Assembly: GCA_019237115.1 (NCBI GenBank)
Contig: JAFAHS010000266.1
Span: forward strand, 54,255-118,254
Length of the DNA stretch: 64,000 nt
Direction of reading: 5' to 3'
Origin: Deltaproteobacteria bacterium
GTDB taxonomy: Bacteria > Desulfobacterota > Binatia > Binatales > Binataceae
Part shown: piece after piece, positions 45,807 to 54,643 of the stretch
Numbering within the stretch: the stretch's first letter is position 1
Layout of the letters: the number at the start of each line of letters is the position of its first letter
Program-made: the position numbers and the translations under genes
Notes under the pieces: model-generated
Seen by the model: only the letters and a program-made list of their open reading frames with translations
The model's database searches: none
What the model was told of the DNA's origin: nothing

Positions 45807-46282
45807 TGAACACCGGTGGCTTCCGCGACGAACCGGGTGCCCCGCACCCCAAGAGTGGCAGCAGGAGTTCTCACCTTCATCGCCCCGGGCGAGCTCCGCG
45901 CGATATCGCCCGACACCACCGAGAGCGTGCCTTTGCGCAGCTCGGTCAGCATCGAGCCGTTGAAATTGCTCGAATCGAACTTGAATTGCGCCAACGAGAT
46001 CTCGCTGTTGGGACCGGCCGACATGACGGTGTTGTCAATGAACGTGATGCCAATCGCGCCGTCGGGACCCGTCACGATGGTGTCTTTTTCGAAGAGGAGG
46101 TCACCCGGTTTTGGAGAGGTTTGGGCGCCGCCGCGCTCTACCGTGACCTGGCCCGAGACCGTTTTGACCTGGGCTATCTGGCTCTGCGAGGCTGCTGGGG
46201 TAGCGCTTGCAATCGCCACCGCCCCGATCGTGTATAGAATGACTACTAACCTTGGGCAGAAGAGCTTGATCTGGGTAAGCAT
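45803..46282 (-). CDS. FecR-domain protein, secreted
   Basis: A 159 aa exported protein. Signal-type N-terminus (VVILYTIGAVAIASATPAAS) then a FecR-type beta domain: VKTVSGQVTVERGG, GDLLFEKDTIVTGPDGAIGI, FIDNTVMSAGPNSEISL and TPAATLGVRGTRFVAEATG. There is no cytoplasmic helix, so it is not an anti-sigma FecR; free FecR domains like this are often found with CHASE2 cyclases or phosphatases. It precedes the OmpA lipoprotein with a four-base overlap and starts 76 bp from the divergent RsbW-like gene. Confidence 0.88.
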   Translation of the reverse strand: MLTQIKLFCPRLVVILYTIGAVAIASATPAASQSQIAQVKTVSGQVTVERGGAQTSPKPGDLLFEKDTIVTGPDGAIGITFIDNTVMSAGPNSEISLAQFKFDSSNFNGSMLTELRKGTLSVVSGDIARSSPGAMKVRTPAATLGVRGTRFVAEATGVQ

Positions 46283-46358
46283 CTTGGTTCGCGAGAGTAG
46301 CGTCTCGGAGAGCCTGAGACCAGCGACAAGGAGTCCCGGAACGATATAGAAAAGACCG

Positions 46359-46790
46359 ATGTCTTCTCACTTGACCGTTCAAGCCGAGCCCGGGGCGATG
46401 CAGCAGGTAGAAGCGTTCGTCGCAGCTTTCGCCGAACAGCACGGCATCGACACCGATGACCGAAACCGGGTTATGATCCTGCTCGAGGAGCTGTTGGCGA
46501 ACCTCTCTGCATACGGGTTGGTCGAAGGGTCAGGTGGGTGCACCGCTGAAATTGCCTTGTCGCTGGAGCTGGACCGGTTGAGTATCGAATTTGCCGACAA
46601 CGGCAAACCTTTCGATCCGCTGGCGGAGCCACCGCCGGACCTGGACGTGCCTGCCGAATCGCGGTCGCCCGGCAAATTGGGCCTTCACATCCTGCGCGCG
46701 TTTGTCCATGAGGCAAGCTATCGCCGCCACCGGGATCGTAATGTCCTCAAGATGGTCCGTCGGATCACCATCACTGCCCCAACGGGATAG
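46359..46790 (+). CDS. RsbW-like ATP-binding protein (anti-sigma/serine kinase)
   Basis: A 143 aa GHKL ATPase. The N-box is RVMILLEELLANLSAYG, the G1 box FADNGKPFDPL and the G2 box GKLGLHILRA. It lacks a HisKA domain and any membrane segment, as expected for RsbW/SpoIIAB-type kinases that phosphorylate STAS antagonists and bind a sigma factor or another target. With the STAS protein and PP2C phosphatase in the same 5 kb it completes the three core components. No sigma factor gene lies in the window, so the final output is open. Confidence 0.9.
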   Translation: MSSHLTVQAEPGAMQQVEAFVAAFAEQHGIDTDDRNRVMILLEELLANLSAYGLVEGSGGCTAEIALSLELDRLSIEFADNGKPFDPLAEPPPDLDVPAESRSPGKLGLHILRAFVHEASYRRHRDRNVLKMVRRITITAPTG

Positions 46791-47010
46791 GCCAGAGCGC
46801 ACCGGTCGTTTAAGGGAGTCTCGCCAGTGCGCAATATGGAGCTCGTTGACCCCGGTACATCGCGGTTGTGTTTCGGTTTGGGCGCAACTTCGCGATGGTT
46901 GCGTCAGTCTGATGCTGCCTGCATCTTGTATTTGTTTTGTGCTCTACTGTAAGAGTTGCCGAATATACAGGGTGGGGATCTGACGAAGACATCCGGACCA
47001 CCCGCATGGG

Positions 47011-48843
47011 ATGAAAACAATGGATGATGAGACGTTTATCGCTAATTTGAAGCTGGATTTTGATCCGGACGACCTGCGCGCGAAATACCGACAGGAGCGC
47101 GACAAGCGTGTTCGCAGCGACGGCAACGCGCAATATGTCGAAGTCACCGGCAAGTTCGCTCACTACCTCGACGATCCCTACGTCAAGCCCGGGCTTACGC
47201 GCGCCCCGCTTACCGACTCGGTGAATGTAGTAGTTATCGGCGGAGGTTTCGGCGGATTGCTGGCCGGCGCGCGCTTCCATGAGGCGGGCATCAAGGACGT
47301 GCGCATCATCGAGTCGGGCGGCGACTTCGGTGGGACCTGGTACTGGAACCGGTATCCCGGAGCCCAGTGCGACATCGAAAGCTACTGTTACCTGCCGCTG
47401 ATCGAGGAGCTCGGCTACATGCCCAAGGAAAAATACTCCTTCGCTCCCGAGATCTACGAGCACTCGCAGCGTATCGCAAAGCACTACAATCTTTACGAAA
47501 ACGCGTGCTTCCAGACCCGCGTAACCGAGCTGCGCTGGGACGAGACCGAGGCGCGCTGGATCGTTTCGACCGATCGCGGTGACGCCATGCGCGCGCGTTT
47601 CGTGGTCATGGCCACCGGCCCTCTCAACCGTCCAAAATTGCCGGCGATTCCCGGAATCGGCGACTTCCAGGGCCACACCTTCCACACCAGCCGGTGGGAC
47701 TACGAGTATACCGGCGGCGATCATTCGGGCGGTCTGACCAAGCTCGCCGACAAGCGAGTCGCGGTCATCGGGACCGGCGCGACCGCCATTCAGTGCGTGC
47801 CCTTTGTCGGCGAACATGCCAAGCACCTCTACGTGTTTCAGCGCACCCCCTCGTCGGTGGATGTTCGGGGCAACAAACCCACCGATCCGGAATGGGCCAA
47901 GACTCTGAAGGGGGGCTGGCAGCGGGAACGGCGCGAGAACTTCAACAACCTGGTGATCGGCGTTCCCGTCGAAGAGGACCTGGTCAAGGACGGCTGGACG
48001 GACATCTTCCGCAACCTCGGCATCGCAGCGAAGAAGACCCATCGGGCGGCCGAATTCTCCAAGCGCCAGGCCGCGATGCTCATGGAAATCGCCGACTTTC
48101 AGAAGATGAACGGCGTGCGGGCACGAGTCGACCAAACCGTGACGGATTCCGCCACCGCCGAGGCGCTGAAACCCTGGTACCGCCAGTTCTGCAAGCGGCC
48201 GACCTTCAACGACGACTACCTGCCGACCTTCAATCGCCCTAACGTGAGCCTCATCGACACCAGCGGGAGCCAGGGCGTCGAGCGCATCACCAAGACCGGG
48301 GTGGTGGCGAACGGGGTCGAGTACCCGGTCGATTGCATCATATTCGCGACCGGTTTCGAGGTCGGCACGGCGTGGACTCGACGAGCCGGCTACGAGGTGA
48401 TCGGGATTGGCGAAGTCACCTTGACCGACTATTGGGCCGACGGGATGAAGACCTTCCACGGCTTCTCGAGCCATGGTTTCCCCAACTGCTTCATCCTGGG
48501 ACCGTCACAGAACGGCGGCTCGGTCAACCTGACCTCGGTGCTCGACGATCAGGCTCAGCACATCGGTTACATCATCAAACAGGTGATGGAGCGGGGCCTT
48601 CGCTACGCGCATCCGACCAAGCAAGCGGAGACCGAATGGGTCGCGGAAATCAAGCGCCTTGCGGTCGTTGCGGCACGCTTCCTCGCAAACTGCACACCGG
48701 GTTACTACAACAACGAAGGTCACTTTGAGCCCGGAGCCGATGGCTTTGGCGCGAATGCCTATGCACCGGGTATCAACGCCTTCAACGCGCTAATGGCAAA
48801 ATGGCGCGAAAAGAACGAGCTCGAAGGCCTCGAATTGGGCTAG
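47011..48843 (+). CDS. Flavin-containing monooxygenase, Baeyer-Villiger type
   Basis: A 610 aa FAD/NADPH monooxygenase. The first Rossmann motif is VVVIGGGFGGLLAGARFHEA (~73-92), the second is VAVIGTGATAIQ (~250). The Baeyer-Villiger fingerprint appears as FQGHTFHTSRWD (~219-230), with Asp in place of the final Pro. CIIFATGFEVG is the C-terminal dinucleotide motif. An N-terminal extension of ~70 residues matches larger BVMOs such as cyclopentadecanone or phenylacetone types. It would insert oxygen next to a ketone. Stands alone; followed by a terminator hairpin. Confidence 0.92.
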   Translation: MKTMDDETFIANLKLDFDPDDLRAKYRQERDKRVRSDGNAQYVEVTGKFAHYLDDPYVKPGLTRAPLTDSVNVVVIGGGFGGLLAGARFHEAGIKDVRIIESGGDFGGTWYWNRYPGAQCDIESYCYLPLIEELGYMPKEKYSFAPEIYEHSQRIAKHYNLYENACFQTRVTELRWDETEARWIVSTDRGDAMRARFVVMATGPLNRPKLPAIPGIGDFQGHTFHTSRWDYEYTGGDHSGGLTKLADKRVAVIGTGATAIQCVPFVGEHAKHLYVFQRTPSSVDVRGNKPTDPEWAKTLKGGWQRERRENFNNLVIGVPVEEDLVKDGWTDIFRNLGIAAKKTHRAAEFSKRQAAMLMEIADFQKMNGVRARVDQTVTDSATAEALKPWYRQFCKRPTFNDDYLPTFNRPNVSLIDTSGSQGVERITKTGVVANGVEYPVDCIIFATGFEVGTAWTRRAGYEVIGIGEVTLTDYWADGMKTFHGFSSHGFPNCFILGPSQNGGSVNLTSVLDDQAQHIGYIIKQVMERGLRYAHPTKQAETEWVAEIKRLAVVAARFLANCTPGYYNNEGHFEPGADGFGANAYAPGINAFNALMAKWREKNELEGLELG

Positions 48844-48888
48844 GCGACCGGGGTCCGGCGGAATTGTCCGCGCCGTCCCATCTACAAC

Positions 48889-48920
48889 AACGCGCCGCCC
48901 CCGTGAGGAGGCGGCGCGTT
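48889..48920. terminator. Strong hairpin between convergent genes
   Basis: AACGCGCCGCC and GGCGGCGCGTT form an 11-bp perfect GC-rich stem around a ten-base loop (CCCGTGAGGA). It lies 45 bp after the monooxygenase stop and 33 bp from the stop of the convergent amidohydrolase. A short T-containing tract (CGTTTG) follows on the plus strand. Probably a bidirectional terminator. Confidence 0.75.
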
Positions 48921-48953
48921 CGTTTGAAAGCTTCAGTCGCGCTCAGATTCCAA

Positions 48954-50687
48954 TCAGGCGTGACCGTGTCGAAGGAGCTTGCCCGGGGTCGCACCCGTGC
49001 ATTTGCCTTCGCTGAAGGTCTCAATTCCGTTCACGATGATCGAGCGGTAGCCGTGCGGGCGCTGCACTCGTCGCCATTCGCCGCCCGGCAGGTCGTGGAC
49101 AATCTCGCCGACCCAGTCCGGCTCAATCCCCAGACGATTGAGGTCGTACACGACGACGTCCGCGGCCGCACCTTCGCGCAGCACGCCGCGATCACGGAAG
49201 CCCGCCGCGTGCGCCGGCAGTGCCGACATGCGGTAGTGGGCCTCCTCCAGCGTGATTTTCTGCTCGTCGCGTACCAGCCAGCGGAGAAAGTCGGTCGTGA
49301 AGGCACCGCCGGTGAAAAACTTGGTATGCGCGCCGCCGTCGGAGACGCCGGGGAAGGTGAATTGCGAGTTGTTGATGATCTCGGCCATGTACTCGGGATT
49401 GAACCCACGATTGGGGCCGAGGAACTCCGCCTTGAGATCGCTCGCCACCGCGATATCCAGCATTGCTTCGATCGGATGCTTACTCTCTTCCATGCCGATC
49501 TGGCCGAGCGATTTGCCCACGTACTTCTCCAGTGACTCGATATTTTCGACCCACTGCACGATCAAGTGCCTCGGGTTGCCGCCGACGCCCGCCTGGATCG
49601 CCTTGAAGTTGTTGTCGCAATTGTCGTTGGCGTGGATGACCGCCGCGCGCAGCGCGGGGTCCTTCATCTTGGCGAGCTTCTCTTCCTTGCTGCCGGTGGT
49701 CAGCACGCGCCACTCGGGAAGCGTGTCGTAGAGATTCCAGTTCTCAAGCGTGAAGGCGAAGCCACTGCGGACCGTCCCCGCCTGACCGAAGATCTGACGT
49801 CCCTTCGCCCGGTTGCGCTCGACGAAACGCATGCTGCGGCGATGAATCTCCGGATTGTTGCGGGTGGGGATGATTGCCTGCCACAAGATGGGGCGCTGCG
49901 ATTCATCGGCGAGTTTTTCGACGAATGCCAGGTCGACCCGCGCGTCGCCGGTGCCCTGGGTAATTTCCATGAAGCCTTCGTCGCGTCTGCGTAACACGCG
50001 GCCGAGGTTCAGGATGTCCTCGTCGCACATGGTGTCGGTGACCATTGGCGACCCGTCAAAATCGGCTTGCACCGAGTTCGGTCCCAGGCGTTGGATCGAA
50101 AACCCACAGAGGCCTGCGTCCATACCTTCATCGAGTAACCGCGCCATCTCGGCCCGTTCGGATTCGCTCGCGGGACGCGTCTTGGCGGCCTCCAGACCCA
50201 TCACGTAGGTCATCAGCGAGGCGGTCGGCATGTACTGGATACAGTTGACCCCTTTCGGTGCGCGGTCGAGTGAATCCAGGTACTGCGGAATCGTCTCCCA
50301 GTCCCAGTTTATCCCGGCCTTCATCGAGGCATACGGAATAGCCTCGGTGCGCGTCATCGTGAGCATCGAGCGGTCGCGGAATTCCGGCTTGCACGGAGCA
50401 AAGCCGAATCCGCAGTTGCCGAGCACCAGCGAGGTAACCCCGTGCCATCCCGAGATGGTGCAGTAGGGGTCCCAGCGGATCTGCGCATCATAGTGGGTAT
50501 GCAAATCCACGAATCCGGGGGCGACGATCAGGCCGTCGGCGTCGATGACCTTTTTGGCAAAGCCCGGAGAGCGCCCGCCTATCCGGGCAACCCTGCCGTC
50601 CTTGATCCAGACGTCCCCGCGGTAACGCGGAACCCGCGTACCATCGACGATCGTGCCGCCTTTGATTTGAATATCGTAGTCAGCCAT
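48954..50687 (-). CDS. N-acyl-D-amino-acid deacylase-type amidohydrolase
   Basis: 577 aa amidohydrolase-superfamily protein of the D-aminoacylase group. YDIQIKGGTIVDGTRVPRYR is the N-terminal beta sandwich, VAPGFVDLHTHYDAQIRWDP the HxH metal site, VLGNCGFGFAP the family Cys loop, and FPGVSDGGAHTKFF the late Asp/His motif. Related enzymes remove acyl groups from D-amino acids; family members in catabolic clusters often act on other amides. ATG 50687 follows GGAGG. It ends against the terminator hairpin. Confidence 0.9.
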   Translation of the reverse strand: MADYDIQIKGGTIVDGTRVPRYRGDVWIKDGRVARIGGRSPGFAKKVIDADGLIVAPGFVDLHTHYDAQIRWDPYCTISGWHGVTSLVLGNCGFGFAPCKPEFRDRSMLTMTRTEAIPYASMKAGINWDWETIPQYLDSLDRAPKGVNCIQYMPTASLMTYVMGLEAAKTRPASESERAEMARLLDEGMDAGLCGFSIQRLGPNSVQADFDGSPMVTDTMCDEDILNLGRVLRRRDEGFMEITQGTGDARVDLAFVEKLADESQRPILWQAIIPTRNNPEIHRRSMRFVERNRAKGRQIFGQAGTVRSGFAFTLENWNLYDTLPEWRVLTTGSKEEKLAKMKDPALRAAVIHANDNCDNNFKAIQAGVGGNPRHLIVQWVENIESLEKYVGKSLGQIGMEESKHPIEAMLDIAVASDLKAEFLGPNRGFNPEYMAEIINNSQFTFPGVSDGGAHTKFFTGGAFTTDFLRWLVRDEQKITLEEAHYRMSALPAHAAGFRDRGVLREGAAADVVVYDLNRLGIEPDWVGEIVHDLPGGEWRRVQRPHGYRSIIVNGIETFSEGKCTGATPGKLLRHGHA

Positions 50688-50970
50688 CCCGTGTTCCCTC
50701 CTCGGATTGGTAAGGACGATGGCGTCCCAATTTGTGTTAGGTTTGCTGGATCTTTGTCATAACAAAAATCCGCCTGCTTGCGCCAGTACAGCGATTTTCT
50801 TTCGCTCCGCCCGAAAGACCCCTTCCCTTTTGCACTGCGAAAATACGACTTGAGGCAATGCCGCCAACCCGGACCGCCGAAATCCGCGCCCGGAACACGG
50901 GTTGAGCGTGGAGCTTTGACCCTCCAGTAGATTGGCAGTCGCGCGGTTGCGTCCCTCCCGGGTCGGGAAC

Positions 50971-51309
50971 TCAGTACGAAACACGCAGGCGCGACAGGGG
51001 TACACATTTCGCGGATGATTCTGTCCCACCGTCGTGCCGCACCTGGTCTTCGCATCGCCAGCCGTCGGGGCATTCGAGGTCGTTGGTGCACGACCCGGCA
51101 TCACTCCGCCGCGAAGCCTGCATGACCGGGTTTGCACCTGGCCACTCGCAGGTCGCGGACCCGTTCGGCCATTGCATGCATATATGATGAGGATCGCAGT
51201 CGAAATCGCCTGTGCAGACCCTGCCCTCACAGGCAAAAGTCACGGATGAGATGAGGCAGAGTGCCGCCGCCAGGCCAGCGATCGCTGAAATTGCGGTTAT
51301 GGCTCGCAA
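50971..51309 (-). CDS. Small cysteine-rich secreted protein with two repeats
   Basis: 112 aa. TTG start at 51309 with GGAGGG seven bases upstream. A signal peptide (AITAISAIAGLAAALCLISS...TFA) precedes a mature part with about nine cysteines in two similar units: CTGDFDCDPHHICMQW and CTNDLECPDGWRCEDQ, each followed by a further Cys. The CxxDxxC...C pattern resembles disulfide-rich EB/Dickkopf-like modules rare in bacteria. No enzyme motif. Probably an exported disulfide-stabilised domain; its role is unknown. Confidence 0.65.
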   Translation of the reverse strand: MRAITAISAIAGLAAALCLISSVTFACEGRVCTGDFDCDPHHICMQWPNGSATCEWPGANPVMQASRRSDAGSCTNDLECPDGWRCEDQVRHDGGTESSAKCVPLSRLRVSY

Positions 51310-51806
51310 GATGGGTCCCTCCTCAGCCGAGTCAAAGGCCTAGCGCGAACTTCGATGCTGCCACAGGTGCGCCTCTAGTCTCAATACAATAAAAGGCCGG
51401 CCGCCTGAGCTTGGCCGTTCGGGTGCCGGCCGACGCTGGAGCCGTCAGGGATCACATTCATTCTGCGGTGGAGCTAGCGGAGTCCCAGGGACTTTTGGAC
51501 TTCTCACGGAGCGTTCGGGCGTTTCGGGCAGGTGCAAGCGATATTTCACGAGCAAGAATGGGGTAACTCGGCAAGTGACCCCCGGGTCCGCGTTCCCAGT
51601 AGGGGTATCGGCGCCGCAATTGTTAACAAGACCGTTTGGGAGCTATTAGTCGTATGTTTCGCGGCACCAGCCGCATCCGCGACTTGAAGGTACGGGGGTG
51701 TGCCTTGAGATGCTCGGGGCAGCATCTATTTGCGGTCCCGCATCGCGAGGTGTGGCCCGACATCACGCGCCGAGTAGCTACGAATCTTCGCGCCGGTAAA
51801 GAGGAG
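51310..51806. other. Long intergenic region upstream of ring-cleavage cluster
   Basis: About 500 bases between divergent genes. It contains a GGCCGGC (51395-51401) / GCCGGCC (51425-51431) inverted repeat behind an AT-rich stretch, which could be a leader or small-RNA hairpin. The dioxygenase frame stays open upstream to 51636, but that part reads poorly. Likely holds the promoter of the 51.8 kb cluster. Confidence 0.4.
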
Positions 51807-52799
51807 ATGGCACAAATAGTAATCGGCCTCGGCACCTCGCACAGCCCGCTGGTGGTCACCGAAGCACGTATGTGGGAGCAGCGCGCGATCAGCGACCGCA
51901 GCAATCGCGACCTGTACGACCGCGATGGCAAGCGGTGCACCTACGAGGACCTCGAACGGTCTGGCAGACGTTACGAGCGCGAATCGGCTCTCGAACATCT
52001 CACCGGGCAATCTCGCGCAGTGCAGGGCGCCCTCGATCGATTGGCAGCTGAGCTGGCCGCGGAGCGGCCCGACGTCGTCATGATTGTCGGCGACGATCAG
52101 CACGAGCTGTTCGACGTGGGCAACATGCCGGCGGTATCGATCTTCTACGGCGACCAAGCCACCACTCACACCTTCGGGCAGCGCTCGATTGGCGATCCTG
52201 AGTTCATGCGCGTGCTTGCCGAAGGATACGCCATGGATCAACATCACCAGTTCACTTGCGATCGCGAACTGGCATGCGACCTGATCGGACGCCTTATCGA
52301 GGACGGCATCGACATCGCGGTGTCCTCGCGGGTGAGTGCGCCGGACACGCACGGTTTCGGACATGCCTATGGATTCGTCCTGAAGCGTCTGATGGCCAAC
52401 GTGCGCGCTCCAATCCTGCCAGTGATGTTGAATTGCTACTATCCTCCCAATCAGCCGACCCCCGCCCGCTGCTACGCGATCGGGCGCGCGCTGCGCGCCG
52501 CCATCGCATCCAGCAAGCTCAGGCGGCGGGTCGCGGTGGTCGCATCGGGCGGTCTCAGTCACTTCGTCACCAATGAAGACTTGGACCGTCGCGTCCTCGA
52601 TGCGCTTGCGACCGGCCACACCGGCGACCTCTCCCGGCTTCCCGTGGAGCTGCTAAATTCCGGATCCTCGGAAATTCGCAACTGGATAGCCGTGGCCGCG
52701 ATGTTCGAAGGGGTGAAGGCGAACTGGTCCGAATACCTGCCGGTCTATCGCACAGTCGCAGGCACCGGCATCGGGCTGGCGTTTGCGCGGATTTTGTGA
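51807..52799 (+). CDS. LigB-type (class III) extradiol ring-cleavage dioxygenase
   Basis: A 330 aa non-heme-iron dioxygenase of the protocatechuate 4,5-dioxygenase beta-subunit family. GLGTSHSPLV carries the first His ligand (His12), VMIVGDDQHELFD further conserved residues, and VAVVASGGLSHFVTNED the late His. There is no separate alpha subunit (LigA) gene nearby and no fused LigA domain. ATG 51807 directly follows GAGGAG, an unusually tight spacing; GTG or upstream starts are possible. It heads a + strand run with Rid, Rieske and esterase genes. Confidence 0.87.
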   Translation: MAQIVIGLGTSHSPLVVTEARMWEQRAISDRSNRDLYDRDGKRCTYEDLERSGRRYERESALEHLTGQSRAVQGALDRLAAELAAERPDVVMIVGDDQHELFDVGNMPAVSIFYGDQATTHTFGQRSIGDPEFMRVLAEGYAMDQHHQFTCDRELACDLIGRLIEDGIDIAVSSRVSAPDTHGFGHAYGFVLKRLMANVRAPILPVMLNCYYPPNQPTPARCYAIGRALRAAIASSKLRRRVAVVASGGLSHFVTNEDLDRRVLDALATGHTGDLSRLPVELLNSGSSEIRNWIAVAAMFEGVKANWSEYLPVYRTVAGTGIGLAFARIL

Positions 52800-52824
52800 T
52801 CGATTCGAACAGGCGGTGGCTACT

Positions 52825-53211
52825 ATGGGCAGACGCAAAAGCATCGAGGTCGAGGGCTTCGGTCACGGCGCCACCCCGATTCCGGCCGCGTCGCGAATTG
52901 GCAACCTGATAGCCTCGGGCGGGATCGCGGGAATCGACACTGCTAGCGGTAAAATCAGTGGAGACCTGGAGGCACAGGTCGTCGCGATGTTCGCCAACCT
53001 TCGACGCATTGTCGAGGCGGGTGGCGGATCGACCGAGGACATCATCAAAGTGACGATTTGGGTGCGCGATCGCGGCGCGCGCGCAGTCATCGATCCACAT
53101 TGGACCAGGATGTTTCCCGACGCCCACTCACGGCCCGCGCGGCATACCCTCGTATACCAGTTGCCCGATCCGATGCTCGTCCAATGCGACTTTCTGGCGG
53201 TGCTCGAGTGA
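52825..53211 (+). CDS. Rid family (YjgF/YER057c/UK114) protein
   Basis: 128 aa. NLIASGGIAGIDTASGKISG, LEAQVVAMFANLRRIVEAGG, EDIIKVTIWVRDRGAR and LPDPMLVQCDFLAVLE follow the Rid pattern. The Arg that RidA uses to bind imine substrates is replaced in the late region (SRPARHTLVYQL), so it belongs to a non-RidA subgroup. Rid proteins in ring-cleavage clusters often act as hydrolases on 2-aminomuconate-type or enamine intermediates. ATG 52825 lies 25 bp after the dioxygenase stop. Confidence 0.88.
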   Translation: MGRRKSIEVEGFGHGATPIPAASRIGNLIASGGIAGIDTASGKISGDLEAQVVAMFANLRRIVEAGGGSTEDIIKVTIWVRDRGARAVIDPHWTRMFPDAHSRPARHTLVYQLPDPMLVQCDFLAVLE

Positions 53212-53284
53212 CCTAGTCCGACACGATTGACGCGGTTGTAATCGGCGAATCAACGCCGGCTGGCTGCGAAAACAGGAGCTCACA

Positions 53285-54637
53285 ATGTCATCTCCTCAGG
53301 AAAGCGAAATCCTCACGCGAGTTGGACCTGGCACAGCGATGGGCGAGTTGATGCGCCAGTACTGGCTGCCCGCAGCGGCGTCGCGCGAACTGGTCGCCGG
53401 CGCGTCACCCATGCGTCTGATGCTGCTCGGCGAAAAACTGATCGCATTTCGAGACGCGGGGGGCAGGGTTGGGGTAATGGACCATCGGTGCCCTCATCGC
53501 TGCGCGTCCCTGTTTTACGGGCGCAACGAAGAGGGCGGGTTGCGCTGCGTGTATCACGGATGGAAATTCGACGTCGACGGCAACTGCCTGGAGATGCCAA
53601 ATGTCCCGCCGGAATACGACTACCGGGACAAGGTAAAGGCGAAGTCATACCAGGCGACCGAGCGCAACGGATTGATCTGGGTCTACATGGGTCCGCGCGC
53701 TGAGCCGCCGGCGCTGCCGGCCCTGGAGCCTGCGCTGCTGCCGGCAAACGAGATGATGACCTTCCTGTGTCAGCGCGAATGCAACTGGCTGCAGGGCTTG
53801 GAAGGCGACATCGATACCTCGCATTTCAGCTTCCTTCACGCCGGGACCATCAACGCAGATGATATTCCCGCCGGCAACATGGCCCGCCACGCGCTGGTCA
53901 ATCGCGCACCGAACCTTACCGTCGCCAAGACCGAATGGGGGACCATGTACGGTGCACGAAGAATCTCTGACGGACGCATCTACTGGCGCTTTGCACCATT
54001 CGCGTTTCCATTCTGGACCATGCCGCCGGAAGGCGATTTCGACCGACATCTGATCGTGCGCGCGTGGGTTCCGATGGACGACACGCACACCATGTTCGTT
54101 CACCTGTCGTGGAAGGGAAACACGCCGCGGCCGCGCGAGTTGCGCAATGGTCAGGTCCCGGCGGGTTTCTCGATGGGGATGGAGTTTTTGCCGAATACCA
54201 CCGACTGGTACGGGCGCTGGCGGCTCGCCCAAAACCAGTCAAACGACTATCGGATCGACCGCGAAGTCCAGCGCACGCGCAGTTTCACCGGTATCGAGGG
54301 CATTCACGTTCAGGATCAGGCGATCACCGAAAGCATGGGCGAGATTGTCGACCATAGCCACGAGCACCTCGGCCACAGTGACATGATGGTGATCCAAACC
54401 CGCCGGCGCCTGGTTCAGGCGGCCCTCGATCTCAAGGAACGCGGCGTCGTGCCGCCCGGAGTCGACGATCCTGAGCTCTATCTGCAGGTTCACGCGGGTG
54501 ACTTTCTCATCGATGAGGAGAAAGACTTCCTTGACGCGTACCGTACCCAACCGCGGACTTCGGTAGATCGGGAAGGCAGGGTTCATCCGCCCAACTCCTG
54601 GGACAGCGCAGACAAGCTCGCGGCCGCAGCGAAATAG
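53285..54637 (+). CDS. Rieske-type aromatic ring-hydroxylating oxygenase, large subunit
   Basis: A 450 aa oxygenase alpha subunit. The [2Fe-2S] ligands are Cys69 and His71 (MDHRCPHRCASLFYG) and Cys88 and His91 (LRCVYHGWKFD). The mononuclear iron site begins in EGDIDTSHFSFLH (~175). Length and motifs fit the phthalate 4,5-dioxygenase/vanillate demethylase-like group, which has no small subunit but needs a separate reductase. None is found in the window. ATG 53285 follows AGGAG. It would produce a dihydroxylated or demethylated aromatic for ring cleavage. Confidence 0.92.
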   Translation: MSSPQESEILTRVGPGTAMGELMRQYWLPAAASRELVAGASPMRLMLLGEKLIAFRDAGGRVGVMDHRCPHRCASLFYGRNEEGGLRCVYHGWKFDVDGNCLEMPNVPPEYDYRDKVKAKSYQATERNGLIWVYMGPRAEPPALPALEPALLPANEMMTFLCQRECNWLQGLEGDIDTSHFSFLHAGTINADDIPAGNMARHALVNRAPNLTVAKTEWGTMYGARRISDGRIYWRFAPFAFPFWTMPPEGDFDRHLIVRAWVPMDDTHTMFVHLSWKGNTPRPRELRNGQVPAGFSMGMEFLPNTTDWYGRWRLAQNQSNDYRIDREVQRTRSFTGIEGIHVQDQAITESMGEIVDHSHEHLGHSDMMVIQTRRRLVQAALDLKERGVVPPGVDDPELYLQVHAGDFLIDEEKDFLDAYRTQPRTSVDREGRVHPPNSWDSADKLAAAAK

Positions 54638-54643
54638 CCAGCG

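Noticed and set aside
46810..48474. 554-codon open frame on the minus strand
   Set aside because: Antisense to the monooxygenase, no family motifs, and typical mirror-frame composition of GC-rich coding DNA.
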